A stretch of 14,811 nt of DNA from Planctomycetota bacterium. Its GTDB lineage: Bacteria > Planctomycetota > Phycisphaerae > Sedimentisphaerales > SM23-30. Both the position numbers and the translations under genes were made by a program. The stretch spans positions 1 through 14,811 of the forward strand of contig JAKQBU010000400.1 in NCBI GenBank assembly GCA_029573975.1, written 5' to 3'. A model generated the notes under the pieces. The model did no database searches, had not been told where the DNA came from, and saw only the letters and a list, made by a program, of their open reading frames with translations. Below are positions 1-6,075 of the stretch, in pieces (position 1 is the first letter of the stretch; each line of letters starts with the position of its first letter).

Positions 1-229
1 TCTGCCCTTCCACATGTTCCGTCAGATTGTCACAATCCTCGATCCCGTACCCGCCCGTATCCACCAGCTCGAAATACCGGTCCTCCAGCTCTACCACCGT
101 GCTCACCCGGTCCCGCGTCACCCCCGCTGTCGGCTCGACAATGCTGATCTGCCGTCCAGCTAACGCATTGAGCAGACTGCTCTTACCCACATTCGGACGG
201 CCTACGATTGCTACTACCGGTAATGCCAT
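1..229 (-). CDS. der: GTPase Der (EngA), N-terminal fragment, cut by window edge
   Basis: Der is an essential tandem-domain GTPase that binds the 50S ribosomal subunit and helps it mature. Only the first 76 codons are inside the window; the rest lies beyond position 1. The visible part is the start of the first G domain: it opens [18 protein letters not shown], giving the P-loop GRPNVGKS at residues 10-17, then the switch I segment PTAGVTRD at 33-40 and the G3 motif DTGG at 57-60. The [12 protein letters not shown] combination and the start right before the P-loop are typical of Der rather than Era or Obg. The ATG at 229-227 follows a purine-rich stretch (AGAAAAGAAAG) on the minus strand. A promoter lies just upstream at 293-321, so it need not depend on read-through from tcmP. 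Confidence 0.95.
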   Translation of the reverse strand, partial: MALPVVAIVGRPNVGKSSLLNALAGRQISIVEPTAGVTRDRVSTVVELEDRYFELVDTGGYGIEDCDNLTEHVEGQ

Positions 230-292
230 ATGCTTTCTTTTCTAATCAAACGGAACTTACCAAACTTACTTTACTGCACCAATAACCAGCAT

Positions 293-321
293 ATCATACC
301 GGAAAAACCAAAATTTGCTAA
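293..321 (-). promoter_or_regulatory. Putative sigma70 promoter for der
   Basis: Read on the minus strand, TTAGCA (321-316, 4 of 6 to TTGACA) is followed after 17 bases by TATGAT (298-293, 5 of 6 to TATAAT). It is in the 120-bp gap between tcmP and der and would start transcription about 57 bases before the der ATG. The spacing is ideal, but the -35 match is only moderate. No GC-rich hairpin with a T-run is visible after the tcmP stop, so some read-through into der is possible. Confidence 0.5.
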
Positions 322-349
322 GTATTTTTTATAGGCGGATTTGAATGAA

Positions 350-1174
350 TTAATCCCTAAAATCAAAGGTTCGCTGGCCATCTGGTTTCTTCTGAGAAAT
401 TCTTTTCCATATTCTAGCCGCTATAGGTTCTCGTGAACAAAAAACCAAACAATATAATGGTTGTCCTTTGGGCATAGAAATTCGTTCAAATTCAAACTCA
501 TTATACCCCAATTTTCGGATTTGCTGGACATACAAATCTCGTAACTTTCCTGCCCATTGATATTGTGGCGTCTTATTTAGAATAGACCGCCAATCTGCAC
601 CTTTTCCCAAACAACGATCCAAATTTGAATCAGGATTATCCAGATAATTTTGTTCCCAGTTTCGTAGCGCATCCAGATGATCCGGAAAGAAAATGATGAG
701 ATCAGATCTTTTATTGGCTAGAATCTGGAGTGTTTCATATTCGAGATGTAATCCATACGGATCCAGAAACGCCAATGATAAAGTCCGATCTGGAATTTCT
801 TTGATAATGTCAAAAACTTTTTCATTGGCATCACCATGCAATATTTGAGAATCTGGTTTAAATTGTTTTACCCGGAATTGCAGCGCATCAAACGTTTTAT
901 GGTCTAATTCGCAGAGGTGTAGCTGGGCAAAAGCCTTCGGTATTTGAGCAGCAATCATGGGCGGACACCAATCCAGTTCTCCAGAGTCTTTTTGCCTTTC
1001 TATTCCTGCCCCGGCAAAAAGGTCTATGTAATGCAAACCGGACCAGTTTTTGTTTTTCATGGCTACCGTAAAGGCATCCATGTAGCGCATCAAAAAATAA
1101 TGTTTGTCTCGTGACCACTCTTTTACCGTAGGAATATAATAACCATCATCAACAGGCTGAGGTAGCTGAAGCAT
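350..1174 (-). CDS. tcmP: Three-Cys-motif partner protein TcmP (methyltransferase-like)
   Basis: A 274-residue protein recognised as the family called three-Cys-motif partner protein, named because its members sit beside DUF5131/Gp37-Gp68 genes, as here. The biochemical role of the family is not established to my knowledge. The sequence shows a Rossmann-like layout: YIDLFAGAG at residues 49-57 resembles the SAM-binding motif I of class I methyltransferases, CELD at 88-91 could be the acidic residue of motif II, and LAFLDPYGL at 134-142 resembles motif IV. I infer a SAM-dependent methyltransferase fold, with an unknown nucleic-acid or protein substrate. The start ATG (1174-1172) lies inside the end of the upstream gene (26-bp overlap), with a GGGGG run just before it, so translation is probably coupled. 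The gene is more AT-rich than der and the tyrS group, which fits horizontal transfer. Confidence 0.85.
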   Translation of the reverse strand: MLQLPQPVDDGYYIPTVKEWSRDKHYFLMRYMDAFTVAMKNKNWSGLHYIDLFAGAGIERQKDSGELDWCPPMIAAQIPKAFAQLHLCELDHKTFDALQFRVKQFKPDSQILHGDANEKVFDIIKEIPDRTLSLAFLDPYGLHLEYETLQILANKRSDLIIFFPDHLDALRNWEQNYLDNPDSNLDRCLGKGADWRSILNKTPQYQWAGKLRDLYVQQIRKLGYNEFEFERISMPKGQPLYCLVFCSREPIAARIWKRISQKKPDGQRTFDFRD

Positions 1175-1910
1175 AGGTGGCCCCCTGATAAGTATTTATG
1201 AAAGGCATTTGATCCCAGGTCTGATTTTCGAGCAGGCGGCCGGCCTTCTTTTTATTCACGCCGCCCCATTGCTTGAAGAAGAAAGGTACATTCTGCTCAA
1301 TACACTGGTCCCGGATTTCCGTAACCCACTCCGGATTCATGGGCCTGGCTTTCGGGCCGGACTCACCGCCCACGATCACCCAGTCGATTCCATCCAGGCA
1401 TAATTCCGGGATTGGCCCCAGCAGCGGCTCCAGCGACAGGAATTTAATAGTGGCCCCGGTATTCCGCAAATGATCGATACGATACCGGTAATCGCTGTTC
1501 TCAACGGAAACACCCATCCAGATATTCTCCCCCCAGGCAAGTTCCGGATTTAGCTGGCACAAACGGTCAGACCGTTTCGTTAATACCTGAAATCGATGCT
1601 GGGGCGCCCGGTTCATAATATCAAACACATCAAAAATAAATGAATCGGGTACCTCTCTATGAAACAGATCGCTCATGGAATTGACAAAAATTGTTTGGGG
1701 CTGTTTCCAGCGGAGGGGATACTCCAGAACATGCCGGTGCAGGGTAACGTCAAATCCGTTCGCATAATTTTGATTCCCCATTGCCCTCAGACGCAAAGCC
1801 ATTCGCTCCGCATAACAGTTTTTACAGCCGGGACTGATCTTGCTGCAGCCGGTAACGGGATTCCACGTGGACTCGGTCCATTCGATTCTGGATTTTTGTG
1901 CCATTGTCAT
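1149..1910 (-). CDS. DUF5131 (phage Gp37/Gp68) family three-Cys-motif protein
   Basis: A 253-residue cytoplasmic protein of the Gp37/Gp68 (DUF5131) family, first named from phage proteins. The diagnostic N-terminus is visible: [18 protein letters not shown] at residues 9-26 and a cysteine cluster C22-x6-C29-x2-C32 followed by YAER. Further family landmarks are NSMSDLFH near 77-84, a VLTKR strand, WMGVSVEN, and the late motifs [11 protein letters not shown] and FFKQWGG. The cysteine triad and the barrel-like strand order suggest a divergent radical-SAM-type fold binding an iron-sulfur cluster; that is inference, and the spacing is not the canonical C-x3-C-x2-C. Two in-frame ATGs are possible, at 1910 and 1904; the second is better placed behind GGGT, and the choice changes only two residues. 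It is the first gene of a two-gene unit with tcmP and has its own promoter upstream. Confidence 0.85.
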   Translation of the reverse strand: MTMAQKSRIEWTESTWNPVTGCSKISPGCKNCYAERMALRLRAMGNQNYANGFDVTLHRHVLEYPLRWKQPQTIFVNSMSDLFHREVPDSFIFDVFDIMNRAPQHRFQVLTKRSDRLCQLNPELAWGENIWMGVSVENSDYRYRIDHLRNTGATIKFLSLEPLLGPIPELCLDGIDWVIVGGESGPKARPMNPEWVTEIRDQCIEQNVPFFFKQWGGVNKKKAGRLLENQTWDQMPFINTYQGATYASATSAC

Positions 1911-1948
1911 ACCCGTATTTATATAGTAAAGACCATTAACAATACATA

Positions 1949-1976
1949 ATTATATACCAAAACGACTAAATGTAAA
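1949..1976 (-). promoter_or_regulatory. Putative sigma70 promoter of the DUF5131-tcmP unit
   Basis: On the minus strand TTTACA (1976-1971, 5 of 6) is separated by 16 bases from a perfect TATAAT (1954-1949). Transcription would begin near 1942, leaving a leader of about 32 bases. It lies in the AT-rich strip between the small basic protein gene and the cassette, so the cassette carries its own promoter instead of relying on the tyrS unit. The inverted repeat at 1977-1999 abuts its -35 element. Confidence 0.6.
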
Positions 1977-1999
1977 GTAAAATACCGTTTCTATTTTAC
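1977..1999. repeat. 8-bp perfect inverted repeat at the cassette border
   Basis: GTAAAATA (1977-1984), a 7-base spacer, and TATTTTAC (1992-1999) are exact reverse complements. The repeat covers the stop codon of the 65-residue gene (1998-1996) and abuts the -35 element of the DUF5131 promoter. It could be a weak terminator for the tyrS unit, an operator for the cassette, or chance in AT-rich DNA. The stem is too AT-rich for a strong intrinsic terminator. Confidence 0.4.
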
Positions 2000-2193
2000 C
2001 GATGAATCCGCAGCCAGCGCTGGCGAAAGGCATCCCGAACCTTTTCCGTAAAACGCACACCCAGCCGCTGGGTACTGGCCGGATAGTCCAGCCGGCGCAT
2101 CCGCTGGGAATCAGCCTTGGCCCTGCGGCAGGTCATCAGCCGCCACACCAAGCCCATATTAACCAGCAGCCACTTGCGGCGGAAACTTCTCAT
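1996..2193 (-). CDS. Small basic hypothetical protein (65 residues)
   Basis: A short open frame starting at ATG 2193, only 3 bases after the stop of the preceding gene, with AAAGG at 2204-2200 placed 6 bases before it. That spacing and the same orientation argue for a translated, coupled third gene of the tyrS unit. The product is very rich in arginine and lysine, begins MRSFRRKWLLVNMG, and has one weakly hydrophobic stretch near residues 9-20 but no clear membrane segment or domain. I do not recognise it. The basic charge might suit nucleic-acid or ribosome binding, but nothing shows this. It could also be a chance frame in GC-rich DNA; the ribosome binding site is the main support. Confidence 0.5.
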   Translation of the reverse strand: MRSFRRKWLLVNMGLVWRLMTCRRAKADSQRMRRLDYPASTQRLGVRFTEKVRDAFRQRWLRIHR

Positions 2194-2196
2194 GCC

Positions 2197-2778
2197 TTAC
2201 CTTTGCAGTTCCATCCCCACACAGGCCTTCAGTTCCTCGATACTCCTGCTTCGCAAAGACTCTACCGGCCAGAGCTGCTCCCGCTGCACCATCGCCAGAT
2301 TACGCTGATAATACCGGCTGACCTGGCTGATCCCCGCCTCCACCGGCCCGCTACCCTGAAACCCGCTGGCCGCCAGCCACCGGCTGATCTCCTGTTCGTA
2401 CTCCGCCGGATAAATCAGCGCCAGCACCAGATGCCCGTCCGCCTCCCGCGCCAGGTGCAGTTTCGCCCGGCAGGGCGGCGGCTCTTCCTGTGACCACCGC
2501 AGCAACTGCTGATACTCCTGCTGCCCACACTTCTCATTCCGGCAGGGAAAGAACATCCCGCTTTCCGACTGAAATCGCTGCGGTGTCACCGCCTGCAATT
2601 CCATCCGCCCGTCCGGATAGGCCCGGTAGATCTTATAGACCTTGGCGCCGGCATGCTCCTCCGTTTCCAGCAGGGCCGCCGCTTCCTCCGCCGTGTAGCC
2701 CATCGCACACTGCGAACCAAAATCGATCACATACAACCCGACATATTTTTCCGGTGTTGGTGTCTGGGGTAACTTCAT
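2197..2778 (-). CDS. Hypothetical protein (193 residues) in the tyrS unit
   Basis: I do not recognise this protein. It is a soluble-looking, mildly acidic protein with no signal peptide or membrane segment. It opens MKLPQTPTPEKYVGLYVIDF, followed by a short alpha/beta-like region, and has two cysteines in CRNEKC about halfway and a helical tail. An upstream in-frame ATG exists at 2793, adding five residues, but the ATG at 2778 is preceded by AAGGA with a 7-base spacer, so I take the inner start. The gene begins 37 bases after the tyrS stop and ends 3 bases before the small basic protein gene; the three are probably cotranscribed. A role linked to translation is possible by context only. Confidence 0.7.
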   Translation of the reverse strand: MKLPQTPTPEKYVGLYVIDFGSQCAMGYTAEEAAALLETEEHAGAKVYKIYRAYPDGRMELQAVTPQRFQSESGMFFPCRNEKCGQQEYQQLLRWSQEEPPPCRAKLHLAREADGHLVLALIYPAEYEQEISRWLAASGFQGSGPVEAGISQVSRYYQRNLAMVQREQLWPVESLRSRSIEELKACVGMELQR

Positions 2779-2814
2779 ATCAGCTTCCTTCATCCGGCCT
2801 GGGCCGGTTTCTCG

Positions 2815-4086
2815 TTATTCAAATTTCAGCAAATGGTAATTCTTCTTGCCGCTGCGCAGCACCAGGATCGTTTCCGACGCCAGCGACCCCACGCCAAAGG
2901 AATGATCCATATTATCCAGCTTCACATTATTCGCATACACACCGCCGGATTTGACCAGTTTCTTCGCCTCGCCGCGGGAACTGCATATCTTGGTCTCGCA
3001 CAGGGCGTCCAGCAGCGGTAAACCGCTTTCCAGCCGCGACCGCGAGAAACTCGTACTCGGCACCTCCGCGAAGATATCATTCAGGTCCCGGTCGCTCAGC
3101 CCGCTGATTTCCTGGCCATACAGCACCTGCGAGGCCTTTTGTGCGATACGAACCGCATCCTCCCCGTGTACCATTTTTGTTACTTCCGCCGCCAGTACCG
3201 TTTGTGCCTGTCGCTTTTCCGGCTCCGCCTGCACCGCCTGTTCCAGCTCCGCAATCTGCTCCAGCGGCAGGAACGTAAAAAATTTCAGCAGCTTAATCAC
3301 ATCCCGGTCATCGCTGCGAATCCAGTATTGATAAAATTCATACGGGCTGGTCTTTTTCTCATCGAGCCAGACGGCCCCCGCCTCAGTCTTGCCGAACTTC
3401 TGACCGCTGGCGTTGGTCAGCAGCGGCGAGGTCAGCCCATACGTCACCTTCCCCTCCAGCCGGCGCACCAGGTCGATCCCCGCCGTAATATTGCCCCACT
3501 GGTCGTCGCCGCCCACCTGTAACACGCAATCATAATGCCGGTTCAAATGCAGAAAATCATACGATTGCAGCAGTTGATAGCTGAACTCCGTAAAACTCAT
3601 CCCCGCCTCGCTTTGCAGCCGCTTGCGGACCGACTCCTTGCCCATCATCTCCCCCACCCGAAAATGCTTGCCCACATCCCGCAAAAATTCAATAAACGAA
3701 AATTTTCCGATCCAGTCAAAGTTATTCACCAGCAGCGCACTACTGGCCCCGCAGGTAAAATCCAGAAAATGTTCTAGTTGTTTTTTTATTCCCACCGCAT
3801 TTTTCTCGATGGTTTCGTGGCTGAGCAGCACTCGCTCCTGGCTTTTGCCGCTGGGGTCTCCGATCATGGCTGTAGCCCCGCCCACCAGCGCAATCGGCCG
3901 GTGTCCGTGCCGCTGAAACTGTGCCAGCAGCATGATTTGCATCAGATGCCCGATATGCAGGCTCTCCGCCGTCGGATCAAAACCCGCATATAAAGTCACC
4001 GGCCGCGTCAGCTTGTCCGCTAAATCGAAATCCGACTTCTGGCTGACGAATCCCCGCTCTGTTAAGGTAGTAATCACATTCGACAC
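2815..4086 (-). CDS. tyrS: Tyrosyl-tRNA synthetase
   Basis: Cytoplasmic class I aminoacyl-tRNA synthetase that activates tyrosine with ATP and charges tRNA-Tyr. From the chosen GTG start it has 423 residues, the usual bacterial length. Landmarks: the tyrosine pocket YAGFDPTAESLHIGH, with the HIGH motif at residues 44-47; DPSGKS at 77-82; VGGDDQWGN at 191-199; and a KMSKS-equivalent KFGKT at 230-234. A C-terminal S4-type RNA-binding domain (SSRGEAKKLVKSGGVYAN) is present. The frame is open to an ATG at 4158, but that codon falls in the -35 element of the likely promoter (4130-4158). The GTG at 4086 has AAAGG nine bases upstream and gives the normal N-terminus SNVITTLTERGF. It heads the minus-strand unit and is divergent from nrdR. 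Confidence 0.95.
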   Translation of the reverse strand: MSNVITTLTERGFVSQKSDFDLADKLTRPVTLYAGFDPTAESLHIGHLMQIMLLAQFQRHGHRPIALVGGATAMIGDPSGKSQERVLLSHETIEKNAVGIKKQLEHFLDFTCGASSALLVNNFDWIGKFSFIEFLRDVGKHFRVGEMMGKESVRKRLQSEAGMSFTEFSYQLLQSYDFLHLNRHYDCVLQVGGDDQWGNITAGIDLVRRLEGKVTYGLTSPLLTNASGQKFGKTEAGAVWLDEKKTSPYEFYQYWIRSDDRDVIKLLKFFTFLPLEQIAELEQAVQAEPEKRQAQTVLAAEVTKMVHGEDAVRIAQKASQVLYGQEISGLSDRDLNDIFAEVPSTSFSRSRLESGLPLLDALCETKICSSRGEAKKLVKSGGVYANNVKLDNMDHSFGVGSLASETILVLRSGKKNYHLLKFE

Positions 4087-4129
4087 AATTTTTAGCCTTT
4101 CGAAACTTCTTGTAGATCTAAAACAAAAT

Positions 4130-4158
4130 ATGATACAGGATATACCCCTCATAATCAA
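4130..4158 (-). promoter_or_regulatory. Putative sigma70 promoter of tyrS
   Basis: On the minus strand TTGATT (4158-4153, 4 of 6) is followed after 17 bases by TATCAT (4135-4130, 5 of 6). Transcription would start near 4123, giving a leader of about 37 bases before the GTG start. The leader is too short to hold a T-box or similar riboswitch, so tyrS does not appear to be controlled by one. Confidence 0.5.
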
Positions 4159-4226
4159 GCTGGTTGTATGGCAGCGAATGGTGATTGGCCGTATTTTAAA
4201 AATCCAGCCAAATATATTTCCTGGTT

Positions 4227-4315
4227 TGTCGGAATTTTCCTGTCTAGCGAAATTCCCTTCTATATATGTTTATCACAAAAATTCTCGAATTATTTTTTAT
4301 TGTTAAATTCCGACA
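4227..4315. repeat. 11-bp perfect inverted repeat spanning 67 bases
   Basis: TGTCGGAATTT (4227-4237) and AAATTCCGACA (4305-4315) are exact reverse complements separated by 67 AT-rich bases. The pair lies between the tyrS promoter and the nrdR control sites. It could be the ends of a tiny non-coding mobile element, paired operator half-sites, or the base of an RNA hairpin. I see no flanking target duplication, so an insertion is unproven. Confidence 0.5.
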
Positions 4316-4355
4316 CGTATCCATATAAATACATGTAAATAATATATTTATGTAT

Positions 4356-4388
4356 TTATTCACATTTTATTAACAGTTGTGTGAATAT
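4356..4388. promoter_or_regulatory. Inverted repeat with a DnaA-box-like match upstream of nrdR
   Basis: TATTCACA (4357-4364) and TGTGAATA (4380-4387) are exact reverse complements 15 bases apart. The left arm with its preceding T reads TTATTCACA (4356-4364), a perfect fit to the DnaA box pattern TTATNCACA; the inverted right copy (TGTGAATAT) has one mismatch. DnaA is known to control ribonucleotide reductase genes in Escherichia coli, so a link to nrdR control is conceivable. A site for another repressor, or chance in AT-rich DNA, is equally open. Confidence 0.35.
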
Positions 4389-4416
4389 AAATCCTTTATT
4401 TATAATGCTTTTTGAT

Positions 4417-4445
4417 TTGACATCCTATATATTGTGAGTTATCCT
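4417..4445 (+). promoter_or_regulatory. Putative sigma70 promoter of nrdR
   Basis: A perfect TTGACA (4417-4422) is followed after 17 bases by TATCCT (4440-4445, 4 of 6). Transcription would begin near 4452, leaving a leader of about 100 bases before the GTG of nrdR. The spacer holds the first NrdR box and the start site is covered by the second, so NrdR binding would block this promoter. An alternative TATAAT at 4401-4406 has a poorer -35 partner. Confidence 0.6.
4422..4437 (+). promoter_or_regulatory. NrdR box 1
   Basis: The known NrdR box consensus is acaCwAtATaTwGtgt. The core CTATATATTG at 4425-4434 matches all ten core positions, and the whole 16-mer matches 13 of 16. It fills the spacer between the -35 and -10 elements of the nrdR promoter. 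It pairs with box 2, whose centre is exactly 31 bases downstream. Confidence 0.75.
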
Positions 4446-4452
4446 TCTTTTG

Positions 4453-4468
4453 ATTCGATATGTAGAGT
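4453..4468 (+). promoter_or_regulatory. NrdR box 2
   Basis: The core CGATATGTAG at 4456-4465 matches 8 of 10 core positions (11 of 16 overall) of the NrdR box. It is separated from box 1 by 15 bases, 31 bases centre to centre, which is the standard arrangement for tandem NrdR boxes bound cooperatively on one face of DNA. It lies over the expected transcription start. Confidence 0.65.
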
Positions 4469-4550
4469 ATTGCAAGATAATAATTAAACACCTGTGTTTC
4501 TGAGTGGATGTCATTTATTCGGAAAATTGATAATTTAGGTCTCATAACTC

Positions 4551-5045
4551 GTGCGATGCCCGTTTTGTAAAGAAGACCAGGATAAGGTAATTGATTCCCG
4601 CTCCAGCGAGGGGGGCCGGATTATTCGGCGCAGGCGGCAATGCCTGGTTTGCAAACGCCGTTTCACCACCTATGAACGAGTTGAAGATGCGGTAAAACTG
4701 ACGGTGGTAAAAAAAGATGGCAGCCGGGTTCCCTACAATCGGCAGCGCATTATCGCCGGTGTGCAAAAGGCTTGTTACAAAAGGCCGATATCCATGCAGC
4801 AAATCGAAAATCTGGCAGAGGAAGTAGAGGAAGAAATCTTCCGCCGGCAGGGCCAGGAAGTTTCCTCCCGTTTCATTGGCGAACAGACCATGACTCGCCT
4901 GAAAATTCTCGACCAGGTTGCCTATGTCCGCTTTGCCAGCGTCTATCGGGATTTCCAGGATTTAGGCCAGTTCATCGAAGAAGTCAATGAAGTAATGGAC
5001 CGGAAGGAACCGGCCCCGGGACAGAAAAAACTTTTTGATGATTAG
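4551..5045 (+). CDS. nrdR: Transcriptional repressor NrdR
   Basis: NrdR is the zinc-ribbon, ATP-cone repressor of ribonucleotide reductase genes; it reads ATP/dATP status and binds tandem NrdR boxes. The 164-residue product has the normal length. The zinc ribbon is complete: C3-P-F-C6 and C31-L-V-C34, followed by the RRRRQC and KRRFTTYER DNA-binding residues. The ATP-cone starts near residue 48 (LTVVKKDGSRVPYNRQRI) and ends near 139 (VRFASVYRDF). The start is a GTG at 4551, forced by the family N-terminus M-(K/R)-CPFC; an ATG four bases later is out of frame. TAGGT lies about ten bases upstream. Two NrdR boxes on its own promoter indicate autoregulation. No ribonucleotide reductase gene is in the window, so its main targets are elsewhere. 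Confidence 0.96.
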   Translation: MRCPFCKEDQDKVIDSRSSEGGRIIRRRRQCLVCKRRFTTYERVEDAVKLTVVKKDGSRVPYNRQRIIAGVQKACYKRPISMQQIENLAEEVEEEIFRRQGQEVSSRFIGEQTMTRLKILDQVAYVRFASVYRDFQDLGQFIEEVNEVMDRKEPAPGQKKLFDD

Positions 5046-5054
5046 GGTACTCGC

Positions 5055-5681
5055 ATGCAATTGCAGGTAGAAAAAAGCGACGGTTCTCTGGAAGTGTACC
5101 TTCACACCAAAGTGCTGGCCACGATTACGGTTGCCTTGAGCGAAGTCGGCGATTACCAGGAGACGGTCGCCGAACAGCTCGCCGAGGCAGTAAGTCTGTA
5201 TCTGCGGCATCATTATGGTACCGGTAGGGTTTCCACTCATGAAATTCAGTTCATGATCGAGGTCGTACTGGCGGATACCGGCCAGGAAAAAGCGGCGATG
5301 GCCCTGCAGGAGCATCGCCTCAACCGGCAGATTAAACGAAATCGGGTTGAAGTGGTCAAACGGAGTATTCCCCAAAGAATCTTTAATGCCCGCCGCTCTC
5401 TCCTGGATTATGAACAGTGCGAAGTTCAGCCATGGAATAAGTCGGTGATTGTTCGGGAGTTGGAAAGAGAGAGACACCTGCCGCGCGGCCTGGCGAGAGT
5501 CATTGCCGGGGTGGTGGAAGAGAAAGTTCTAACTCTGGGTTATCGCCAAATAGATTCCACTTTGATTCGCGCCCTCGTGGACAACGAATTTCTGGCGATG
5601 AGGCAAGCGGAAAAAGCCATGGCTGAACCAAAACACGCAAAGGAGGTCGAAGAGGAAACTCCCGTTGCCGCCGTCTGCTGA
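5055..5681 (+). CDS. ATP-cone domain protein, cotranscribed with nrdR
   Basis: A 208-residue protein whose first ~95 residues form an ATP-cone: VEKSDGSLEVYLHTKVLATI at 5-24, a helical middle, then GRVSTHEIQFMIEVVL near 57-72. No cysteine zinc ribbon is present, so it is not a second NrdR. A second helical segment at about 126-190 (PWNKSVIVRELE, then TLIRALVDNEFL) resembles the part that follows the ATP-cone in some ribonucleotide reductases, or a degenerate second cone. There is no catalytic reductase core. AGGG is seven bases before the ATG and nrdR ends 9 bases upstream, so the two share an mRNA and the NrdR-box promoter. I infer a nucleotide-sensing partner of NrdR or of a reductase. It could instead be a remnant of a reductase N-terminus. 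Confidence 0.8.
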   Translation: MQLQVEKSDGSLEVYLHTKVLATITVALSEVGDYQETVAEQLAEAVSLYLRHHYGTGRVSTHEIQFMIEVVLADTGQEKAAMALQEHRLNRQIKRNRVEVVKRSIPQRIFNARRSLLDYEQCEVQPWNKSVIVRELERERHLPRGLARVIAGVVEEKVLTLGYRQIDSTLIRALVDNEFLAMRQAEKAMAEPKHAKEVEEETPVAAVC

Positions 5682-5685
5682 CGGC
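5670..5685 (+). other. GC-rich hairpin over the stop codon of the ATP-cone gene
   Basis: GCCGTC, a 4-base loop TGCT, and GACGGC form a perfect 6-bp stem that covers the TGA stop (5679-5681). No T-run follows, so it is not a standard intrinsic terminator; it may protect the 3' end of the nrdR mRNA or be incidental. Confidence 0.35.
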
Positions 5686-5729
5686 AATGGGATCCGGTGT
5701 TGCTGTCAAAAGAACAGGCAGTATTCAGT

Positions 5730-6019
5730 GCCGCGCCACGGCTAAGTACCGCTTCTTTTGGCAGCAGCCGTTTTAAAAGTATTCTGGCGGCTGGAAGCCC
5801 CAGTAGTAGGGATAACGACAAAGTGTTATCTATTTCCCGCACGGATGTCAGGGTAATTTGGGAGATCGTGTAAACGATCGAAACCCGTTCAGTCAGGTGT
5901 TGAGAGCAAGGATGACTTGTCCATAACGTTTGCAAAGCGCATTAGCGAGGCAACCAATCCGGAAGCGTTTTGGCAGCCAAACAAAAAAAGGCTTTGTAGC
6001 TACTGGACCGCACCTGACT
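5730..6019 (+). ncRNA. Candidate structured RNA or leader between nrdR unit and GH36 gene
   Basis: This non-coding stretch holds many exact complementary pairs that can form at once. Left part: GCCG/CGGC (5730-5733/5739-5742); GGC plus CAGCCG pairing CGGCTG plus GCC (5760-5770/5788-5799); GATAAC/GTTATC (5811-5816/5825-5830); GGGT/ACCC (5851-5854/5883-5886) enclosing GATCGT-GTAA-ACGATC (5864-5879), capped by a GNRA tetraloop. Right part: a rod closed by AGTCAGGTG/CACCTGACT (5891-5899/6011-6019), then GTCCA/TGGAC, GCAAAGC/GCTTTGT (5932-5938/5991-5997), and GGC-aa-CCAA against TTGG-ca-GCC (5949-5957/5970-5978). I could not match it to RNase P, tmRNA, SRP RNA or a cobalamin riboswitch. It ends 56 bases before the GH36 start, so it could be a 5' leader or a separate small RNA; strand is assumed. 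Confidence 0.35.
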
Positions 6020-6075
6020 ATTTCTATATCATACCAATATATGGCAATTTGATTTACAAACGGAGTCTATAAAAA

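Noticed and set aside
2002..2954. Plus-strand open frames opposite the 193-residue gene and tyrS
   Set aside because: Their proline-, arginine- and histidine-rich translations are typical of antisense frames in GC-rich genes; the minus-strand genes explain the sequence.
5540..5935. Minus-strand open frame of 131 codons across the ATP-cone gene end and the gap
   Set aside because: Half of it is antisense to the ATP-cone gene, its composition is not protein-like, and no ribosome site or homology is evident.
5891..6019. SRP (4.5S) RNA for the rod-like structure
   Set aside because: The rod shape and a GGAA near the tip are suggestive, but the conserved GGAAGGAAGCAGCC segment and its partner are absent.
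6032..6047. NrdR-box-like core CAATATATGG upstream of the GH36 gene
   Set aside because: Nine of ten core bases match, but the flanks do not fit and no second box lies 21 or 31 bases away; NrdR sites work in pairs.
5682..6075. Cobalamin riboswitch, tmRNA, RNase P RNA or tRNA in the gap
   Set aside because: No B12-box, no tmRNA ends, no RNase P conserved blocks and no T-arm/acceptor pairing were found by eye.
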